Source: Gordionus sp. m RMFG-2023 (taxonomy: Eukaryota; Nematomorpha; Gordioida; Chordodea; Parachordodidae). Taken from it: a DNA stretch of 64,000 bases. The position numbers were made by a program, and so were the translations under genes. This document shows, piece after piece, positions 1 through 11,730 of the stretch. The notes under the pieces were generated by a model. That model made no database searches. It had not been told where the DNA came from and was given only the letters and a program-made list of their open reading frames with translations. The stretch is from contig NC_088775.1 of the NCBI RefSeq assembly GCF_954871325.1, forward strand, positions 46,167,561-46,231,560, written 5' to 3'. Positions within the stretch are counted from its first letter, which is position 1. Every line of letters starts with the position of its first letter.

Positions 1-625
1 TTTGTTCGTTGTGACGATAACACAATTAACCCCGAAAAAGCCCTTTCTACAGAAACTTGTGTTGTGGGAACCGCCAGTACTATAAGAGCACGTTTATATA
101 ATTGGATATAAATTATTTCCCTTTCTAAAATAGTGATCGTTTTTTATAAAGGTTCTTCACTCCTTCAAAAAAAATATATCGGTTCGGTTACGGTTATGAT
201 ATTTATAACAAAAATAAATTTTTTAAAAAAAAATATTTAAGGGGATTCGGAATCTTTTTTTTAAAAAACAATTAAATTATATTTTTTTGCCGCCTGGCTG
301 GCACCAGAAAATTTTATTTTTTAGAGATATTTAATATGTATTACTTTTATGCTTTAAATCATTAAATAATAAATACTCGAAAAAATGGTTTTAATATAAA
401 TTAAATGTAAAAATATAAATGTGGCAATGAAAATATTCACCCCCATTTACGCTTACCACTAAAAAATTACGAAAGGCAATATTTTAATTAACGCCCGAAA
501 ATTTCCGGTGTTTTTAAATTTTTCAAAACTTTAATGCTATAATTTTTTACACTTTTTAGAATTTATTTCTTTAATTTCATAATCCATTATAATAAAAAAT
601 TAATACATATTATAAATCCAAATTT
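1..625 (+). repeat. Left arm of large inverted repeat
   Basis: This arm is the reverse complement of about 1905-2570, with scattered differences. Landmarks shared in opposite orientation are the hATC coding tip (about 1-100), a GGGGATTCGGAATC block near 242-256, the GGCTGGCACCAG block near 297, and a stretch near 500-545 rich in ACTTTAATGC. The arms would fold into a stem of roughly 0.6 kb with a 1.3 kb loop. An equivalent pair lies at 41728-42310 and 45225-45800. Confidence 0.75.
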
Positions 626-643
626 TTACTTAGAAAAAGAAGA

Positions 644-1160
644 ATGTCTATTTTTTTTATTTCAATTGTGTACGCCTTTCCTCTAATAAGCGATTGGCTA
701 CAGAAAATAACCTTTCACTTAGAAGCCGAATTTGCCAGGGTTGACAAAATTTTATTCTCTAATTTTCTCAAAAAAGGAAATAAATTTTCCTTCTTCCAAA
801 ACTTCAAAATATTGTCATTGTTATTTGTTTTATGGGATGAATCTTTTAAATTCACACAGCTTTCATCGGTAGATGTTGATGCTTCATCAAAATCATCTAA
901 AAATATGTTTCATTTAGAATATATGGTTTTTTATGAATGTAGGATAAATTAGGAAAGTTATAAATGACAGTTGGCATTGACTTATGCATATCATATAATT
1001 TTATATCGTTTCTTTTTAAGATTGTTTTGTAAATATCTTCCTTTTCTTCGTCTCTTAAAAACTTAAGTCTTTTGAAATTAGGATCTAGAATTAAGCCTAC
1101 CTTAAGTGCTTGTGAATAAATTTTAAAGTTTAAGTAAAAAATCTCGTGACAAAACACCTA
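644..1160 (-). pseudogene. hAT transposase fragment (RNase H end and dimerisation start), broken
   Basis: On the minus strand this region reads a hAT-like LILDPNFKRLKFL motif (about 1060-1110), the usual end of the RNase H-like core. It then reads ILKFWKK...NLFPFLRKLENK (about 745-800), the lead-in to the C-terminal dimerisation region, and STLANSAS, where an intact protein would go on to SERxFS. After this the frame is lost by an in-frame stop and shifts. The same fragment recurs in the second copy, there split by an insertion at 42501-43895. It lies in the loop between the inverted arms. The call rests on motif order and should be safe at superfamily level. No family name is offered. Confidence 0.65.
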
Positions 1161-1905
1161 AACATAAAAAGAAAATAGAACTCAGAGCGTGACACCGGAT
1201 GTTATTTATAAAATGCGGGAATATTTTTGTTTTCAAATATTATTTTTTTTAAAAAGAACTAAATTAAATTAGAAAATATGTATTTTAATTATAAAATTGC
1301 AAATTTATATTTATAAAAAAAATTAAAATTTCCGTGATTCACGGAAAATTCATGTTCACGCCCGGGAAAAATTTTGGGAAGGCCCGTCACGCCCAGTCAC
1401 GCCTGATAATTTAAAATTTAATCACACTCACGCTGTATTTCAAGGCAGCGCCTACCTCTAATCATCATTATTTAATTGTTTAGATAAAAAAAATTTTCAT
1501 TGATAAAATAGTTTAATTATTAAGAAGGATCTTTCATGGTATTAAGAAGTCTTGACAGTATATGAGGTAGTAAAAATTTATCATCTCTTATATTATGCCA
1601 TGTGCAATTATTAAATAAGCATTTATATTATTTTGGTTAATATTTTTAGGCACATTTTGAAATTAGTAAAATAATTTTATGACAAGAAATCCACTTAATT
1701 TGCTAAACATCGACCAAAATTTATTAAAATATAATAAGACCCCCATTTATTATTTTATTTAATATGTATACGGAATCACGAGGTCGAGTCCTATATCATA
1801 AACCAGAAATCACTTCGTTATGGATGGGTATAATAAAACAAAAAAAGAATTAAATAAATTTTTTCCCATTCAAATTTTTAGATAATCTTAAAAATGTGCG
1901 TGGTA
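1160..1905. other. Loop of inverted repeat, no gene seen
   Basis: This AT-rich sequence is shared with about 44260-44990. It contains short GC-rich words (CCCGGGAAAAATTTTGGG near 1363, CCCGTCACGCCCAGTCACGCC near 1383) and a block near 1765-1800 with GGTCGAGTCCT, which resembles a Pol III B box. No A box or tRNA fold goes with it. No ORF of interest was found. Confidence 0.5.
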
Positions 1906-2570
1906 AAACTTAGGATTTATAATATGTATTTTTGTTATTATGGATTATGGAATTAAAGAAATAAATTCAAAAAAGTGTATAAAATTATAGCATTAAAGTT
2001 TTGAAAAATTTAAAAACACCGTGAATTTTCGGTCGTTAATCAAAATATTGCTTTTCTTGAGCGGGCGGGTCGGGTCCAAAATTTTTTATTGGTAAGCGTG
2101 GTGAATATTTTCATTGCCAGATTTATATTTTTACATTTAATTTATATTAAAACAATTTTTTCTAGTATTTAATGATTTAAAGCATAAAAGTAATACATAT
2201 TAAATTAAATATCTCTAAAAATAAAAATTTCTGGTTCCAGCCAAGCGGCAAAAAAATATAATTTAATTGTTTTTTAAAAAAAAGATTCCGAATCCCCTTA
2301 AATATTTTTTTTAAAAATTTATTTTTGTTATAAATATCTGAACCGTAACCGAACCGATATAATTATTTTTGGAAGGAATAAAATAACCTTTATAAAAAAC
2401 AGTTAAACCTTTTCAGTTTTTATATTTTAGAAATGGAAATAATTTGAATATCCATTTATATAAACGTGCTTTTATAGTACTGGCGGTTTCCGCAACACAA
2501 GTTTCTGTAGAAAGTGCTTTTTCGGGGCTAATTGTGTTAACGACACAACGAACAAAAATGAATCCATTTA
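1905..2570 (-). repeat. Right arm of large inverted repeat
   Basis: Reverse complement of about 1-625. It carries GATTCCGAATCCCC near 2283 as the mirror of the block near 242. The inverted identity continues outward past that block into hAT dimerisation-domain coding sequence, so the hAT C-terminus exists twice here in head-on orientation. Confidence 0.75.
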
Positions 2571-2629
2571 TACTTGAAAATATATTACTTATGAGTTCAA
2601 TTAATATATTTAAAAATGAGTTATTTTGA
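2444..2629 (+). pseudogene. hAT C-terminal dimerisation (hATC) fragment
   Basis: The reading frame gives VLAVSATQVSVESAFSGL followed by a basic RTKMNPFILENILLM stretch. This fits the hATC signature (ATQVSVERAFS, then a basic loop, then the LLL helix) that closes hAT transposases. Only about 60 codons remain. A 300-bp tail follows with repeated AACCGAACC-type words, ending at the hAT terminus GGGTCCCTG at 2869. A shortened relative of the same family, with the same FILENILL tail, lies at 58154-59441, where its termini and 8-bp TSD are clear. Confidence 0.7.
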
Positions 2630-2869
2630 ATCTTATATATTTTTTTTTATATAATTCATAGATGCTTGTGATAAAAATAAATTAGAAGATGTTGTTGCTT
2701 CAATAAAAAAAAATATTCTAACCGTAATGAACCTTTATAAACCTTTATAATTAGCTGAACCGTTATAAATTTCTTCTCAAGAACCGTAACCAAAACGTAA
2801 CCATTATAATTTTTTACATACTGAACCGTAACCAAACTGAACCCTTATAAATAATGGTTCGGGTCCCTG

Positions 2870-3211
2870 CTTAAATGTTCAACGAAATGCCATATTGCAT
2901 TGAATAATTGTTGCAATAATTCGGATTTTTTATAAATATATTTTTTAATATTTTTTAAACAAAAAAGTCTTAACCTCATCACTTTTCATTCATTATATGC
3001 CTTAATTTTATACTATTTACTTTTTTTTTAAATTTTCTTTTTAAATCCCTTATTTTGGCCTATTAATTATATGGTGCCAGCCGCAAAAAAAGAGAAGAGA
3101 AAGTAATTATATTATTTATTTTTTTCATGGGGATTCAGAATTTTTTTAAAATATTTTAAAAAAAATATTTAAATTGGGATTCCGAATCCCACATGATTAC
3201 ATATCCCAATA
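2870..3211. repeat. Right terminal inverted repeat of the outer composite element
   Basis: About 340 bp matching 46057-46442 directly and 39353-39690 in inverted orientation. It begins CTTAAATGTTCAACG next to the hAT terminus. It includes TGCAATAATTCGG, CATTCATTATATGCC and GGTGCCAGCC landmarks and ends CATATCCCAATACGAC. The flank after 3211 starts ATATATA, as at the second copy. The AT-rich target suggests a preferred insertion site. Confidence 0.7.
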
Positions 3212-3373
3212 CGACATATATAATTATTTTATTAAATTCAAAATTATTACTGAGTTAGAATTAATAAGTATTTTTAATAATATTTTAATTATTAATAAAT
3301 ATATAAAATTTTTTAATATTTTTCATTTTTACTTCCATTATGTGGAACAGAAGAAATAGAAATACAAAAGTTA

Positions 3374-4711
3374 AATAAGGCTGAATATCAAAAAAAGTAA
3401 TGTGTCGTCAGAAGAAGCGATATCATTATTGAATTCAATTTATCAATCAGAGTTTATCATTGCTGCTAGTTGCATCAATAAATTATTTTCCTATAGCTCA
3501 CTACTTTGTAGAAATTTACAAAAACTAAATTTAGATTTGGTTCAGGTTATTGATTTGGCGGAAAATATATATGAACAGGTAGATACAATAAGAATGAATG
3601 TAGATGAATATTTTCATAATATTTATGTAGACGTTGAATCGAAGGATAAACTTTATGATATACCACTAATTAAACCTCCTATGGCACCTAGGCAATTATT
3701 GAGATGTAAAATAAATATTAACTCATCTGAAGAATATTATAAAATATCAATTATCATCCCATTCTTAGATACCTCTTTATCGCAAATAAAAGTACGGTTT
3801 TTAAGATAAAAAAACAAGTCTTTAGCAATCAAGTTTTATTACCCAAAGACCCTTCTTCGTTTTCTAATGCCACTTTGGTAAAATTAAATATTTAGCAAAA
3901 TTTTATTCCTGATATTGATACTGAAATAAATTTAATCAGTGAATTCGAATTGTGGTATAAATATTTACTACGTTTAGCTATTTTACTAAGCATGCTATTG
4001 ATGGCTCAATCGGTGTAAAGAAACCTTAGCTCAATATCCTAATATTTTGAAGTTGTTTTATATTCTTGCATGTTTGCCTATTACAACATGTACGAATGAA
4101 AAGACTTTTTCCAGCTTGGGAAGGTTGAAAACATATTTACGAAGTACTACTTCCGAATCTCAGCTAAATGGGTTAGCTCTGTTAAATATCCACAGAGATT
4201 GTTTCCAACGACAAACGAAATTCTTGATGAATTGGCAACATTCCCACGAAAATTAAAAATCACATTATAATTATTGTATTTAATAAAAAAAATTGTATAA
4301 TATTGTATTTGATAAGAAGTTTAAAAATAATTTGTTTTTTAAATTATTTTCTAGTCAATATTTTATACCCAACTACTATAAGTATTTTCAATAAAAAAAA
4401 TATATTCTACTTATATTGTATGAGAATTTAAGCTGAGGCTATTTTTTAAAGCAAATTTTATAAAAAATACGACATTCAACTTTATTTCAACTTTACATTT
4501 AAAAAAACTTTATTAAATATAATATACCTAACTTAAAATAATAAAAAATGGGCTTGTAATAAGCACGAATTAGTAAATAATAGTTAAAAATAGAAATATA
4601 ATTATTATTAAATTATTCATAATTAGAGCCGACCGAATGCCAGGTAAGGGGGGTTTAGGCCCCCCAAAAAGTCCCCCCCCCCTCCATAAAAAAATCCTGG
4701 ATACGCCACTG
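3374..4711 (+). mobile_element. hAT element (THAP12/ZMYM-like transposase), left end missing
   Basis: The coding region runs on the plus strand, in pieces. At 3402-3809 are SSEEAISLLNSIYQSEF, a leucine-rich LAENIYEQVDTIRMNVDEYF, MAPRQLLR and PFLDTSLSQIKVRF, in the order seen in hAT transposases of the THAP12/ZMYM-like group. At 4047-4256 is the dimerisation domain with LPITTCTNEKTFSSLGRLK and LNGLALLNIHRD. A frameshift and stops separate the pieces. The right end is the classic hAT terminus CCTGGATACGCCACTG ending at 4711, with G/C runs just inside. I found no left terminus. The outer composite element that ends at 3211 may have displaced it. A shorter sister copy is nested at 5838-7368. Confidence 0.8.
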
Positions 4712-5206
4712 GATTTTATTTTGTTATATATTTATTGTAGATAATGAAGGTTTAAGGCTATATTGTGATATATTAAATTAAACCTTTACTTTATATTAAT
4801 TTTTATAGAAAACGTTATTTTATTTGATATATATTTACATAATCAGTCGCGTACGCAGGAATTTGGTCTGGGGGGGGGGATAATAAAATTTTTTAAGAAA
4901 TATTTTTGTTTTTTTACAAATATCAAGCTTAAATTTATTAGAACTAATAACTATTTCTAATACACAATTTTAAATTAATGTGAGTTATAAAAAAATTATA
5001 TGTATAAACCGTCATATTAATACACAAAAGTTACTTAGGAATAATTGTATTTTGTATGTTATATATTTATATGTAAAATCCAATATTCGTTGGGATTGAG
5101 CTAATTTTTCTATCTCATCCTTGCTTGTCGTCAAATGCCCATGAATATTCAAAAGATCCTAACCTTTCAATCTACTTTCAGAAGTTGTACTTCTTGGTAT
5201 GTTTTT

Positions 5207-5564
5207 CAGAGACCGGGCCGAACCGTGTTTTAATTTTTTAAATATAACCGGGTCAAGCCCGAAATTTTTTTAAAAAATACCCGGGCCGGGTTGTATATTT
5301 TAAAACAGCCTATATTTGAAATCGTTATTATTAGCTATAAAAATTAAAAAGAAATATAATTTATTTTAAAAAAATTCGGGCCGGGCTGAAAATTTTTTTT
5401 TTAAAAAAAGCCGGGCGGACCTGAATTTTTTTTTAAAAAAAGTCGGGCGGACCTGAATTTTTTTTTAAAAAAAGTCGGGCGGACCTGAATTTTTTTTAAA
5501 AAAATTCAAACCGGGCAAAAAAATTTAAAAAAAATCCGGGCCGTGCCCTACAAATTAGGCTCTG
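5207..5564. mobile_element. Non-coding element with CCGGGC arrays (hAT-MITE-like)
   Basis: It begins CAGAGACCGGGCCG and ends ACAAATTAGGCTCTG, so the outermost bases are a short inverted repeat (CAGAG / CTCTG). Inside, near-identical units of about 35 bp alternate a CCGGGC core with runs of T and A. It interrupts the dimerisation domain of the surrounding hAT, which reads NERTFSFLRRI on one side and STTSESRLKG on the other. Eight-base flanks do not match well, so the TSD has decayed or my ends are slightly off. The same terminus and core style occur in the hAT at 54461-56403. Confidence 0.6.
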
Positions 5565-5837
5565 TTATTCTTCTTAAAAAAGAGAATGTTCTCTCATTAA
5601 TTTACTAATGGGAAGAGTTGCTAATATATATAAATCCTTTTAATACATTGGGAATATAATTTAAATGTGTTTGAAATGCAAAGCATCCATAGCATTTTTT
5701 GGGATTATAGCAACCATAGTTAATTTTATAAACATAGTAATTCAGCTAATAAGGCATCCTTAGATACTTTAACATCTTCATGATAAAAATCTAACAAACA
5801 TTTTTTTTTCAAAAGGTCGGTAAGGTTTATGTGGAAG

Positions 5838-7368
5838 CAGGCGCGTAACCAATGGGGGGGAAAGGGGGAAATTCCCCCCCCCCCTCGTAAATTTGACTCT
5901 TTTCATAAATATCATTTTAAGCTAATAAAAATTTTACCCCCCCCCCCCCTTCCCCCCCACCAATCAAAATTTTACAAATATTTGAATATCAATTTTCCAA
6001 CATATTATTCAAAAACATTAATAAAATGGAAAAATATTTAGTCAAAGATATTGAAATCAGATGATAATTTATAAATAAGGTTGAGCATGAAAAAAAGTAA
6101 TGTGTCGTCAGCAGCGATATCATTATTGAATTCAATTGGTCAATCAGAGTTTATCATTGCTGCTAGTTGCATCAATAAATTATTTATAGCTCACTACTTT
6201 GTAGAAATTTACAAAAACCAAATTTAAATTTGGTTCAGGTTATTGATTTGGCGGAAAATATACATGAACAGGTAGATACAATAAGAATGAATGTAGTTGA
6301 ATCGAAGGCTAAATTTTATGATATAACACTAATTAAACCTCGTCTAGCACCTAGGCCATTATTGAGATGAAAATAAATATTAGCTCAACTGAAGAATATT
6401 ATAAAATATCCATTTTCATCCCATTCTTAGATACTTTTTTATCGCAAATAAAAGTACGGTTTTTAGATAAAAAACTAGTCTTTAGCAATCTTCAAGTTTT
6501 ATTACCCAAAGATCCTTCTTCATTTTCTAATGCCACTATTGGTAAAATTAAATATTTAGAAAAATTTTATTCCTATGAGATAGATACTGAAATAAATTTA
6601 ATCAGTGAGTTCGAATTGTGGTATAAATATTTATACGTTTAGCTATTTTACCTGAGCATGCTATTGATGCGCCCAATCGGTGTAAAGAAACCTTGGCTCA
6701 ATTTCCTAATATTTTGAAGTTGTTTTATATTTTTGCTTGTTTGCCTATTACAACATGTACGAATGAAAGGACTTTTTCCAACTTGAGAAGGTTGAAACAT
6801 ATTTACGAAGTACTGAATCTTATCTAAATGGGTTAGCTCTGTTAAATATACACAGAGATTTGGTTCCAACGACAAACGAAATAATTAAAAATCTTGTATT
6901 TGATAAGAAGTTAAAAAAACTTGTTAATTTAATTATTTTCTAGTCAATATTTTGAACACACTACTATTATTATTTTCAATAAAAAAATTATATTCTACTT
7001 ATATTATATAAGAATTTAAGCTGAGGCTAGTTTTTAAAGCAAATTTTATAAAAAAAATGACATTACTTTATTTCAACTTTACATTTAAAAAAACCTTTAC
7101 ATTTAAAAAAACTTTATTAAATATAATATACCTAACTTGAAATAATAAAAAATAGGCTTGTAATATCCTATCCATAAGCACGAATTAGTAAATAATAGTT
7201 AAAAATAGAAATATAATTATTATTAAATTATGAATAATTTAATAGAATAGCTAAATAAAACCCGGCCGAAGGCCGGGGGATGGTCGAAGGCCAGGTAAAA
7301 GGGGTTTGGGGGCGAAGCCCCCAAAAAATTATCCCCCCCCCTATAAGAAAATCCTGGATACGCCACTG
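5838..7368 (+). mobile_element. Nested hAT element, internally deleted, perfect 8-bp TSD
   Basis: The left end is CAGGCGCGTAACCAATGGGG and the right end CCTGGATACGCCACTG. Both are flanked by the TSD TGTGGAAG (5830-5837 and 7369-7376). It lies inside the transposase gene of the hAT at 4844-8228 and in the opposite sense. The coding remnant at about 6080-6900 follows the same order as the copy at 3374-4711: YYKISIFIPFLDTFLSQIK and VLLPKDPSSFSNATIGKIK, then dimerisation words LPITTCTNE and LNGLALLNIHRD in broken frames. The 5' coding part is shortened. Long C and G runs sit just inside both ends. Confidence 0.9.
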
Positions 7369-8236
7369 TGTGGAAGTAATATCTGCAGATTGGTAAATGC
7401 TGCATAATTAATTAAAAACCATTGGGCTATAAATGTATCAAAGAGAGGGGACATTTGTTTTATAATACTCTTCTACTGATTCGATATTAATGTTTTAACG
7501 ATGAGTTTGCCTTGCTGCAAGTGGAAGGAGACAAATATTAAACACGTATAGCTCTGATTTTGACCCAACAATAACATATAAAATATGAAATTCTTCATCT
7601 ACATTAGCCCTAATTTCCTTGAGTTCTAATAAAATGCTCTCCGCTATTCTCATCTTCTTAATCAAGTCATTGTCATGTTTTTGAAAAGTAAAACATTCTA
7701 ATGAGAAAAAAAAATTTGGAATAAGCATTGAATCCAATAATTTTCTTGCTTCTGAGGAAATATTTCTTTCAGGCCATTGTGATATTTCAGTAATAGCAAA
7801 TAATCGGCTCTTCTAACTCCTTAAAAGCTGTTACTGCTTGATGGTGAAGACTCTATCTCGTTGGACAAGCTTGCAATTTCTTTCTCCCTGTTGGACAAGG
7901 AGTTTCAGAAATAATTATTACTTGACTAGAAATTTGAAAATGGTAGATAAATATTACGCCACTAAAGATTTGAAAGTAATAAGTAAATATTATGCCAGAA
8001 AACTTGAAATCGAAATTAATTGATAAAATAACTTAGTATATGAATGTGATAAATAAATATAATTAAATATTTAATATGAGATAGGAATAAATATTAACAA
8101 ATATAATTAATTTAAACAAAAATATTTTTGAAAAATATATCCGGCATCTTCATTTTTTGGCTTTGGGGGAGGGGAGGGGGATTTGTCTCCCTGCCTCTCC
8201 CCCACCACCCCCGCTGCGTACGCGCCTGTACATAAT

Positions 8237-9303
8237 TGATTTCCTTTGGATATAAAAAGAGATCTTATATTATAAATTTTATCAGTTAATTTTTTATAAT
8301 AAAAATTTGTTTTAATAAAAGAATTTATTCACATTTTAAAATATTATTATCATACTACCGACAAAAAGACATACTACTAGCAATTCCATTCTCAAGACAA
8401 GATTTCCCCGCTTGTCTTTAGAAATAAAATAAAGTAAAACGAAATGACACTAGGAAAATTTAATTACTTCTTTTTTATATTTACTTACGATTTAAGAATA
8501 TTAACGAAAAAATAAAATATCTACGAAAAATTACGAATATTTAAAAATAAATAATTTCGAATAATTTCATATAATACGAATAATTTCAAATATACGAATA
8601 ATACGAATAATTTTGAATAATACAAATAATTCGAATCGAATAATTAGAAGTTTACTATTCGACGAAAAATTTTCCTCATTATTCATATCGAATTTTGAAT
8701 AACAAATAATTCGTTTTAGGCCAATTCAATGGTTATAAAATTTTTTCCCAGAAATTAGCTCATGTTAAATTTTAAATGAAAATTAAATTTTAGCTCGTCA
8801 AAAGTAACATTTTAATTTTTTATGTTTTAACTAATAAATTCTTTTATAAAGTTGCCCACCCAATTTTATCATGTATAAAAATATTGACAATTTTTATGGT
8901 AATTTAATATCTTTAAATTAAATTTTAATTAAATGTGAACACCTGGGGCAACTTTTGGAAGGTGCGTATTAGCCATTTATAAGTAGGGATTTAAATTTAA
9001 TAATTTTTAAACTAAATTTATAAGAATACTAGAAACTATGAGTTTGTCTAGGGTCACGAATGATAATATTAGGATAGTTGACTTATTTCTTGTAAATTAT
9101 ATGGCAGTTTTAAGTGACAACAATTTAAGGTGATATATATAATATGAATGAGCCTGGAACATTTAACATATTTATTAACCACGATTTCTTTATAAAAAAA
9201 TTTTTAAATCTAAAAAAGAAAAAAGCGCTATATCACGCATTACCAAGATGTTTTTCATTTTTTTTTAATTTTCATTTTTTAAAATTTCATATTAATAAAA
9301 AAT
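8237..9303. other. AT-rich spacer with ATTCGAATA-type simple repeat
   Basis: No gene is visible. Between about 8510 and 8715 there is a degenerate repeat of short TAATTTCGAATAA-like words that is nearly self-complementary. It could be a remnant of a transposon tip. The rest is plain AT-rich sequence. Confidence 0.5.
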
Positions 9304-10768
9304 CAGGGATGTGAACCCGGACCGGTACTTTGGGTCCTCGTATTTTGTCTGTACCCGAATCAGGACCCTTTTGAAAAGTGGAGGGTTCTAGGTTTTAGGT
9401 GTCATAAAAAAATTTTAAAAATAAAAATATTTTTTTAAAAAATAATATAAAATTTTCAAATTTTATTCACTTTTTTTTCGTGGAATCATTTATTTTATCT
9501 TCGCGTTTTTCTTTCAATTTTTTTCCTGAACTTCCATTATTTAGAGATTGATATCATAAATTCTTTTCTAGTGTACTCTACAATTGGCTATAAATGATTG
9601 CCTAAAAAATAATTACTTTAAAACTATCATTGATAAAGTAAGGGATGTTGCAAAAGATTTAAGAACTCCCACATTTGTAAGAATATTAAAATCAATGAAA
9701 AGGTCAATAGCAATATTAGATTGCACAACACGTTGGTCCTCAATTTATATGATGTAATAAGGATTATTAAGTTAGAAAGATTTTTGTTGTGATTTTATTA
9801 TAGGAGCATGTGAAGTCATTTTGTCGGAAGATGATTGGTGCAAATAAAGGACCTTACTAGTGTATTAACAATATTAAGATTACAATCAGAACAATTATGT
9901 TTATCTGATTTTTATGGCATATGGGATGCCGATTAGATTTAGTAAGATTTAGTAGTCCCTTTTCATATGGTATATTAGAGAACATGAAAATTCGAGAGCA
10001 ACAATATTTGCAAAATAGTGTTATATATTTAGACCCTCGATATCAAGTTTTATTTATTGAGCAAAAACAAATGGCTAAAGACCATCTTAAGGATTTATGA
10101 CATACGCAAAATTCCATTGTTTACATAATATTGGAGGCTCCGACAATACCTACTAGTTGTAGTAATAATAATGATAACAACATTGATGTTCTTGAAATTT
10201 TACTTTTAGATAGAGAAAAAAAAATCAAATTATCACCAGATAGAAAGGAGGATCAAAAATGCCTATTACATCTTTAATAGAAAAGTTTTCAGCAGTTAAG
10301 AAAATAAATAAGGATACAACTATTTTAAAATTCTGGGAAGAAAATTCTTCAATATTTCCAGAATTATATATTTTGTCTAGAATAGTAATGACTGTAATCG
10401 CGGCACAGTACAATAATTTATGTATTATAAAGATAATTATCTATTTTAGGTAAGCGTAGAACGTGGATTTTCATATTTGAAATATATATTGTCTGATTTA
10501 CGTGGAAATCTCAAGGATGATTTTTTAGAAGATATTATGATTGTGCGATTGAATGAAACATTTAAATTTTAAATCATTTCATTTTAAAATTTCTTATTTG
10601 TAAATTATGAATGTGTATATATTGAAGTATAATAATAAATGAATGGAAAGAAAGTCTTATTTTGAATAATTTGTTTTATGTTCCCTGTACCGGACCCGTT
10701 TTTAAATTTTATTACTGTACCAGAGCGCGGACCTGGACCTTTTTTTTGTCGAAGGGTTCACATCCCTG
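9304..10768 (+). mobile_element. hAT element with CAGGGATGTGAACCC ends
   Basis: The terminal inverted repeats CAGGGATGTGAACCC and GGGTTCACATCCCTG are perfect. The flanks are A-rich on both sides (TAAAAAAT and AAAAAATT), so the TSD is ambiguous. Plus-strand coding debris follows hAT order: CTLQLAINDCLK and ILDCTTRWSSIYM (about 9580-9756), YLDPRYQVLFIEQKQMAK (about 10025-10080), ILKFWEENSSIFPELYILSR (10322-10381) and VSVERGFSYLKYILSDLRG (about 10450-10508). A short AT-rich gap ending in TTTTAG separates the last two and looks like a terminal intron with a damaged donor. Several stops and shifts make it inactive. Confidence 0.85.
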
Positions 10769-11136
10769 AAAAAATTAAAAGATTTTTTTACCTAAATATT
10801 AATTTCTACCATAAAAATATATGTAAAAAATAAAAATACTTTTAGATATTTTGGAAAATTTGCCTCATATATTTTTATAGCACTTCAAATTTTTATAACC
10901 CTGTCTCCCCTAGTATTATTTAAGACATTTTACTTAAGATTATTATATATTTTATGTTAACGAATATTTATGAATAACCTTTTATAGATAATTATGTAGT
11001 AAATTAACCCTCTATTGCGCGACATATCAATAAATAATATAATATGAAAACTTATTTTTGTCTTTAAAGAGCCCTTAATAAACTAAAAATAATTTTTTTT
11101 AAAAAAATTTTTAAACCGTAAAAAAAATTTCAGTGT
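10769..11136. other. AT-rich spacer
   Basis: Nothing recognisable was seen on either strand. It separates two hAT elements. Confidence 0.5.
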
Positions 11137-11332
11137 TTATATTTTAGTGCTGTAAAGTAACGTCAAAAAAGTAACGTCGTTACTAACAACGTTACTTTTT
11201 GAAGCGCCATTCGTTACCTTCATCTTAAGGTAACGAGTAACGGTAACGCGTTTCTTTTTTTGAGTAACGGTAACGCAAAACGTTACTTTACACGTTACTT
11301 TATATTTTTTCTTAAAAAATATCAATAAAAAG

Positions 11333-11722
11333 TGTCTTAGTATGTAAAAAATAGATATATATATATATATAGATAAGCTCCAAATGTCAATCAGATGAAT
11401 TATAGACATCTGATTGGTAAAAAAAAGAATTATTATTATGTAATGTAAAAAGATAATAAATATTATGATAATATATTTTTTTGAAAAGATATATATTATT
11501 TTTTTTGTAAAAGAATTGATTGAAAATTTTTTGTAAAATTTATAAAAAAAAAGAAATAATAATTATATAATTTTAGTTTTTATTTTGTAAAGATTAATTC
11601 ATTGAAAAAATTTGTAACTTTTGTTTTTATGAGTGAGAAATAAAGTTTTTAAAGAGTGTAAAATTCGGATAACATATTCAGGAATTATTAAAGGCTTATT
11701 CTTCTTATTATTTAATACTTAA
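11333..11722 (+). repeat. 5' LTR of the Ty3-type element
   Basis: Starts TGTCTTAGTATG and ends near AATACTTA. It matches 18196-18592 over its whole length. A short inverted pair (ATCAGATG and CATCTGAT) lies near 11390-11416. The exact 3' boundary is blurred by an A run. Confidence 0.9.
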
Positions 11723-11730
11723 AAAGTGTT

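Larger units (their letters stand above)
1..3211. mobile_element. Composite inverted-repeat DNA element, copy 1 (left end outside window)
   Basis: This segment repeats most of 39353-46442. It ends on the right at about 3211 with the same terminal sequence as the second copy: a GTATTGGGATATG-type terminus (read inward), then GGGATTCCGAATCCC. Inside, about 1-625 and 1905-2570 are inverted copies of each other. A hAT terminus reading GGGTCCCTG ends at 2869, and from there the outer element continues. The simplest reading is a hAT-like element with foldback arms sitting inside a longer terminal-inverted-repeat element. The left boundary lies before base 1, so no target-site duplication can be tested here. 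No intact transposase is present. The superfamily of the outer element is not recognised. Confidence 0.7.
4844..8228 (-). mobile_element. hAT element with 8-bp TSD, host of two nested insertions
   Basis: It starts CAGTCGCGTACGCAGG and ends CTGCGTACGCGCCTG, near-perfect terminal inverted repeats with G/C runs inside them. It is flanked by identical 8-bp TSDs, TACATAAT, at 4836-4843 and 8229-8236. The transposase runs on the minus strand from about 7830 to 5090. In order it shows ITEISQWPERNISSEARKLL, LELKEIRANVDEEFHILYV, LAARQTHR, AFTNLQILLP, NERTFSFLRRI and LLNIHGHLTTS. The gene is interrupted by the hAT at 5838-7368 and by the 358-bp element at 5207-5564, and has stops of its own. Both insertions are therefore younger than this copy. 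Confidence 0.9.

Noticed and set aside
1765-1800. SINE or tRNA-like element from the GGTCGAGTCCT word
   Set aside because: No A box or terminator; the word is simply shared by the two copies of the composite element.
7838-8023. Plus-strand frame of 61 codons
   Set aside because: It lies near the end of a minus-strand hAT and has no recognisable motif.
10225-10413. Minus-strand frame of 62 codons
   Set aside because: It is antisense to the hAT motif ILKFWEENSSIFPELY.
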